NCBI RefSeq assembly: GCF_006439335.1
Contig: NZ_SAWY01000036.1
Location: 266,166 to 330,165, forward strand
Reading direction: 5' to 3'
DNA: 64,000 bases
Source of the DNA: Litorilituus lipolyticus
GTDB taxonomy: Bacteria; Pseudomonadota; Gammaproteobacteria; Enterobacterales; Alteromonadaceae
A program made the translations under genes and the position numbers. The first letter of the stretch is position 1; the number at the start of each line of letters is the position of its first letter. This document shows positions 60,047-64,000 of this stretch, in pieces. Under the pieces are notes generated by a model, which was given only the letters and a program-made list of their open reading frames with translations, did no database searches and was not told the DNA's origin.

Positions 60047-62218
60047 ATGAAAAAAATAACTTTAGTCATTCCTTTCTGTATAGCAATCATAGCACTACTG
60101 TATCTATCGCTGCCATATGAAGACCCTTACGAACACAGGCAAGTTGTAGGTGTAGCAAGCGCTGAAGACAATTATCTTTTACCTATAATTCCTCATGTTC
60201 GTTTATCAAGCAGGCCTGAAGAAACGTTCCAATTCCCAATCAAATTAGGAGAAGTTGGCCCGAGTCATTCTCTATATTCTGGGCCTAAGCAATACCCTTT
60301 TTATTGCATGACTATAGACTCTAAAATAGGTCAGCCCTTAGTCGATAATCAGCAAGGTTTAGGTGTGCCTGTATATGATGATTTGAGTAAAAGAAATGAA
60401 ATCATCGGGTACTCAAAAGACTGCTTAGTGCCTTCACATTTAAAATTTTATTATCTAAGTAAAGATAACCACCTTATTAAATTATCTAAAAACCAGTTTG
60501 CTTATGTTCATAACTTACCGAATGCAAAGCAGCCTTTAGCCCTTTTTAGAGCAGAACAAGGCAGTATTAACCGCTTTATATATACCATCGCCATGGCAAT
60601 AACTCCTGAAGAACTAGGCGAAAGAGTAAAGAGCAGCGTTTGGAATAAAAAGCTTATTTATCAATTCAATGGTGGCTCTGGTATTGGCTTTAGACAAGGT
60701 AGGCAAAAAGCGACAAAAATAATTAGCCGTCGATTGCCGCAAATCCAGCAAGGTTACGCAGTAATTAGCTCTAGTGGTAATCGCACAAGCTACACGTATA
60801 ACATGCTTATTGCTGAAGATACGGCAAGGCGAGTTAAATTACACTTTAAGAGTTTATTCGGTGAACCCCTTTATACCGTAGGTATTGGAGGTTCAGGCGG
60901 TGGATTAGCGCAATACCTTATCGGGCAAAATAGCCAAGGCATTTTAGATGGCCTAATTCCACAATACTCATACCCAGATATGCTTAGCCAAACAATTTAT
61001 ACCTTAGACTGTGATTTGCTCAATAATTATTTTACCTTCAGAGATAGAAAAAATAGTCGATGGCAGCAATGGGATCAAAGGCAGTTACTCGAAGGAATGA
61101 ATACCCTGAATGATTTCCCTCAGAAGATCGCTTTTTTACAGCCTGTTGCGCAATTAATGGCGGGTATGGTGCCCAGTTTTCCTGAAGGTAACAGTGAATG
61201 CATAAATGGTTATTTCGGTTTATCTACGTTTATTCATAATCCAAGGCAAGGTTTTTTACGCAGCTTTTTTAGTAAAGCTGTAGTGAAGCAAACAAATTGG
61301 AACTACTGGGAAGATATGGCGTGGCTATTTGAGCGTGATGAACATGGCCTAGTGCAAAGTACTTGGGATAATGAAGGTGTTCAATACGGTTTAAGAGCGC
61401 TAAAACAAAAGCAGATCACTGTAAGTGAATTTATTCATATAAATAAACATATAGGAAGTTGGAAGCCTCAACATGAAATGAAAGCAGAGAGTATTATTAC
61501 GCCTTTTGGTCGAAAAATGCCTTTATGGATATCGTTATGGGGTAGCGATAATATTACACAGGTGAGTCATGATACCCAAGTAGCTCCAAGGCGTAGTGCT
61601 GCGCTTGAAGCGATAAAGGCAGCCTATCGAGGGGGACAAGTTTTCATTGGTCGCTTAGACTTACCCATTATTGATGTTCGGCACTATTTAGAAGAGAAAC
61701 TCGATATGCATCATATGTCAGCTTCATTTAGTGCTAGGTTAAGGCTTCAACAAGCCAATGGACATGCCAATAACCAAGTGATTTGGGTAGCTAAACGAGA
61801 TTACGATCCGAGTGAGCTTGCTTTCTCTATGATGGATAGTTGGTTGCTCACCTTAAAAGAGGAGCCAACACTTTCTGTTTCACAAGCTAAGCCAGCGCAA
61901 TTACAGGATATTTGCTTTGATGAGCAGGGAAATATTATTGCCCAAGGAAAAAGCGTGTGGGATGGTCATTGGAATCAACGAGCAGAAGGTGAATGCGCAA
62001 AAGCGTATGCAATTTTTTCAAATAGTCGAATTCAAGCTGAAGGCCCTTGGCAGGGTAGTATTTTTAAGTGTCAATTGATCTCGGTGGCACAAGCTATCGC
62101 ACAAGGTTTTTATGGCAGTATTAACGTTACTGATCACCTTGATGAATTAAAAACTATTTTTGCATCAGGGGTGTGTGATTACCGCAAAGAAGATGCTGGC
62201 AGGCCAAATGATATTTAA
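60047..62218 (+). CDS. DUF6351-like exported protein with alpha/beta-hydrolase nucleophile motif
   Basis: A 723-residue protein with an N-terminal signal or anchor helix (about 5-22, TLVIPFCIAIIALLYLSL). The core contains YQFNGGSGIGFRQG near residue 210 and a nucleophile elbow, GGSGG, at 281-285 with Ser283. That is consistent with an esterase or hydrolase fold. The long C-terminal region (about 480-700) includes the family's PLIDVRHYLEEKLDMHH-like stretch. The family assignment is by recollection of typical sequence and is moderately certain. It stands alone and converges with the exporter gene. Confidence 0.65.
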   Translation: MKKITLVIPFCIAIIALLYLSLPYEDPYEHRQVVGVASAEDNYLLPIIPHVRLSSRPEETFQFPIKLGEVGPSHSLYSGPKQYPFYCMTIDSKIGQPLVDNQQGLGVPVYDDLSKRNEIIGYSKDCLVPSHLKFYYLSKDNHLIKLSKNQFAYVHNLPNAKQPLALFRAEQGSINRFIYTIAMAITPEELGERVKSSVWNKKLIYQFNGGSGIGFRQGRQKATKIISRRLPQIQQGYAVISSSGNRTSYTYNMLIAEDTARRVKLHFKSLFGEPLYTVGIGGSGGGLAQYLIGQNSQGILDGLIPQYSYPDMLSQTIYTLDCDLLNNYFTFRDRKNSRWQQWDQRQLLEGMNTLNDFPQKIAFLQPVAQLMAGMVPSFPEGNSECINGYFGLSTFIHNPRQGFLRSFFSKAVVKQTNWNYWEDMAWLFERDEHGLVQSTWDNEGVQYGLRALKQKQITVSEFIHINKHIGSWKPQHEMKAESIITPFGRKMPLWISLWGSDNITQVSHDTQVAPRRSAALEAIKAAYRGGQVFIGRLDLPIIDVRHYLEEKLDMHHMSASFSARLRLQQANGHANNQVIWVAKRDYDPSELAFSMMDSWLLTLKEEPTLSVSQAKPAQLQDICFDEQGNIIAQGKSVWDGHWNQRAEGECAKAYAIFSNSRIQAEGPWQGSIFKCQLISVAQAIAQGFYGSINVTDHLDELKTIFASGVCDYRKEDAGRPNDI

Positions 62219-62232
62219 CTAAAACGGTATTA

Positions 62233-62258
62233 GGCAGTACTTTATGTTAAGTACTGCC
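62233..62258. repeat. Perfect hairpin between the convergent DUF6351 and exporter genes
   Basis: GGCAGTACTT (62233-62242), loop TATGTT, AAGTACTGCC (62249-62258). Both 10-bp arms match. There is no clear T-run, so termination by it alone would be inefficient. Confidence 0.6.
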
Positions 62259-62281
62259 AAACCATTTAGCCTAGACAGGGT

Positions 62282-62905
62282 TTATCTTGCTAGCCATGTC
62301 ATTAATAGTGACCAGGCAATAGACCACATTACAATGCCGATTAACGTGTCTATTACACGTTTGACTTTTGGTTGACTTAACTGATGTGAAAACTTGGCTG
62401 CGCCAATAGCTAGGCAGCTAAACCAAACCATTGAAGCCAAAATAGTACCCATTAAAAAAGCTAACTTTGCATCTCCTTGGTATTGTCCTCCAACACTGCC
62501 GATAACCATTACCGTATCAATATAGGCATGGGGGTTTAAAAAAGTGACGACCAAACTGGTCATGATAATGACCTTAACTGACTTATGCTTTGAACTGAAA
62601 ACTGCATTTGATGTAGAGCTAAGATATGCAGATTTAAATGACATCCAGCCATACGAAAGCAAAAAGGCAATGCCTCCCCATGTTAGTAATGTAAATAGCA
62701 AATCACTACTTGATAAGATCAAACTACCGCCGAAAATGCCAAGCGACATTAATAGCACATCGTAAAGTACAAAAAGGCTTGCTGTCATTAAATGATGATT
62801 ACGGTTAATCCCTTGATTTAACAGCAAAGAATTTTGACTTCCAATGGGTATTATCATGCTTAAAGCTAGGGTAAAACCTTTAGTCATTACAAGTAAACTC
62901 ATCAT
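62282..62905 (-). CDS. argO: LysE/ArgO-family basic amino acid exporter
   Basis: A 207-residue inner-membrane exporter with about six TM helices. The family motif MIIPIGSQNSLLLNQGI lies in the first helix pair (about residues 18-34), and FLNPHAYIDTVMVIGSVG is the conserved loop near residue 120. It should export arginine or lysine. A divergent ArgP-type LysR gene starts 112 bp away, the classical regulator/exporter pair, so the exporter is probably induced by its amino acid. Confidence 0.88.
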   Translation of the reverse strand: MMSLLVMTKGFTLALSMIIPIGSQNSLLLNQGINRNHHLMTASLFVLYDVLLMSLGIFGGSLILSSSDLLFTLLTWGGIAFLLSYGWMSFKSAYLSSTSNAVFSSKHKSVKVIIMTSLVVTFLNPHAYIDTVMVIGSVGGQYQGDAKLAFLMGTILASMVWFSCLAIGAAKFSHQLSQPKVKRVIDTLIGIVMWSIAWSLLMTWLAR

Positions 62906-63017
62906 AATTCTCCACCGAATTTGTTTTTAAGATGAGCGAAGTTTGCACCTTTTTGTGATATAAATATAATTAATAAATCTTAACCATCATAAGTAAAACT
63001 TATACTGGGTTGCTGCT

Positions 63018-63905
63018 ATGTTTGATTACAAATTACTTTCTGCGCTCAATGCGATTATTGAAAACCAAAGTTTTGAGCTTGCTGCGAAAAAGTTGTTTAT
63101 TAGTCAGTCAGCCATTTCACAACGCATAAAGACTTTAGAAGAAGCGGTTGGTCAGCCTATAGTTATTCGAAGCCAACCAATAATGCCTACTTTAGCAGGC
63201 GAAAAATTATTAAGTCACTATAAAAAAGTGCAGCAGTTAGAAAGCGAGCTCTTACCCAATTTATTACCTGAAAAACCACTAAAGCCTTTAAATATAGCGA
63301 TAGCTGTTAATGCTGATAGCTTGGCAACTTGGTTTATTAAAGCGATTACTCCTGTTGTTGCACGTGAATTAATTGAATTGAATATTATCATTGAGCATGA
63401 AAATACAACGATTGATAAGCTACGTTCCGGTGAGGCAATAGGTGCAGTTAGCACAGTGGAAAGCCCGCTTAAAGGGTATCGCTCTTTTTTGTTGGGAAAA
63501 ATGGAATATTGCTTAGTGTCTTCAAATAGCTTTAAAAGAAAATATTTTGCTAAAGGAGTCACAAAGCAAACGTTAAAAATGGCACCTGCCATTAGTTATG
63601 ATCATAAAGATGATATGCACACCGCCTATATCGCTAAACACTTTAAATTAGCAGCAACTGAGTATTATTGTCATACGGTAAAATCCTCAGAAGCATTTGT
63701 TGGATTAGCGAAAGCTGGGGTGGCTTATTGTTTATTACCAAAGCTACAAATTGAAGAAGAGCTGGCATCAGGTGCATTGATTGATTTATGTCCAGATAAG
63801 CAATTGATCAGAACTATGTATTGGCATAGTTGGGTACTGGTAAAAGGGGTGAATAAGTCCCTTTCTCAAGAAATAATTAAGACAGGACAAGCGCTACTAA
63901 GTTAA
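63018..63905 (+). CDS. argP: ArgP/IciA-type LysR regulator
   Basis: A 295-residue LysR-family regulator with N-terminal HTH (about 3-60; LNAIIENQSFELAAKKLFISQSAISQRIKTLEEAVGQPI) and an effector domain. The opening MFDYKLLSALNAIIENQSFE and the QPIMPTLAGEKLL stretch are typical of ArgP. It is divergent from the LysE/ArgO exporter and probably activates it in response to arginine or lysine. The shared 112-bp gap holds the operator, which I cannot delimit. Confidence 0.88.
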   Translation: MFDYKLLSALNAIIENQSFELAAKKLFISQSAISQRIKTLEEAVGQPIVIRSQPIMPTLAGEKLLSHYKKVQQLESELLPNLLPEKPLKPLNIAIAVNADSLATWFIKAITPVVARELIELNIIIEHENTTIDKLRSGEAIGAVSTVESPLKGYRSFLLGKMEYCLVSSNSFKRKYFAKGVTKQTLKMAPAISYDHKDDMHTAYIAKHFKLAATEYYCHTVKSSEAFVGLAKAGVAYCLLPKLQIEEELASGALIDLCPDKQLIRTMYWHSWVLVKGVNKSLSQEIIKTGQALLS

Positions 63906-63937
63906 TAGCGCTTGTATGGATAATACACCCACCTTTT

Positions 63938-64000
63938 TTATTCTTTTTTAAACCAGTTTAGGTAAAGTGAGGCCCAAGCTTTGGCTGCAACCAAAGCCTT
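63938..64000 (-). CDS. C-terminal end of an unidentified minus-strand gene, cut by window edge
   Basis: On the minus strand an open frame runs in from the right edge and ends at TAA (plus 63938-63940). The last 20 residues read KALVAAKAWASLYLNWFKKE, a composition typical of a helical protein C-terminus. Codons in this frame look normal for the window. I cannot name the family from so short a tail. A GCTTTGG/CCAAAGC inverted repeat at 63978-63997 falls inside it. Confidence 0.5.
   Translation of the reverse strand, partial: KALVAAKAWASLYLNWFKKE

Noticed and set aside
63978..63997. GCTTTGG/CCAAAGC hairpin at the right edge as a terminator
   Set aside because: It lies inside an open minus-strand coding frame (ending at 63938) and has no T-run.
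1..64000. CRISPR arrays, tRNA or rRNA genes, insertion sequences, integrase or attachment sites
   Set aside because: No regularly spaced repeats, no cloverleaf-like or rRNA-like stretches and no transposase or integrase proteins were seen. Gene content and base use appear even throughout.

Overview
The window looks like the chromosome of a low-GC, Colwellia-like marine gammaproteobacterium (Alteromonadales). This rests on the AT-rich sequence and on the families seen: ArsJ, a 57-residue ribosome modulation factor, DUF3083, DUF2489, DUF3820, YihI and RegB/RegA-type regulators. The order comM(yifB) / ilvL-G-M-E-D-A / ilvY / ilvC matches enteric bacteria. I saw no rRNA, tRNA, CRISPR array, insertion sequence, prophage or integron. 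The genus is inferred from protein resemblance and gene order only.

Layout. 1-1494: end of an arsenate-detoxification pair (GAPDH plus the ArsJ exporter). 1487-8188: signalling genes (hybrid histidine kinase, 7TM diguanylate cyclase with a Fur-like box, a SpoIIAA/STAS-like protein, a membrane-anchored XRE regulator) and a small unknown. 8331-13408: an RND efflux operon (tetR, adaptor, pump) with a TetR-type palindrome at its head. 13506-15729: acylphosphatase, two small membrane proteins, an SPFH protein and a 35-bp perfect palindrome. 15770-27160: branched-chain amino acid biosynthesis, with a 26-codon leader peptide and attenuator, ilvGMEDA, comM, ilvY and ilvC. 27202-29661: a TauE/SafE permease, a small protein with a phospholipase A2-like CCxxHD motif next to a DUF3365 haem protein, and a small exported protein.

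29680-37003 is the most unusual part. A condensation-fold acyltransferase-like gene, a 1683-residue Ser/Thr kinase-ATPase-GAF-GGDEF protein and a periplasmic solute-binding-like protein are packed as one operon. It is followed by a sigma-54 activator (37282), then ccoG and norE/norF-like genes (38859-41214) and an SPFH/NfeD pair (41302-42765). 42836-46278: FKBP isomerase and proBA. 46635-49672: YihG-like acyltransferase, MscS channel and TesB. 49872-54555: a small unknown, DUF417, yihI, DUF2489, a DksA-like protein, hemN with an FNR-like promoter, and rmf. 54963-62218: DUF3820, DUF3083 (an internal duplication), RegA/RegB, msrA with a MetJ-like box, a DUF3313 lipoprotein and a DUF6351 protein. 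62282-64000: a LysE/ArgO exporter divergent from an ArgP-type LysR regulator, then the tail of one more minus-strand gene.

How it fits together. Isoleucine/valine synthesis is controlled by attenuation (ilvL) and by IlvY at ilvC. Redox and oxygen sensing recurs (RegBA, FNR-like site at hemN, CcoG/NorEF). Cyclic-di-GMP output is fed by two GGEEF proteins, both with an RxxD inhibitory site. All assignments come from reading the sequence; no database search was run.
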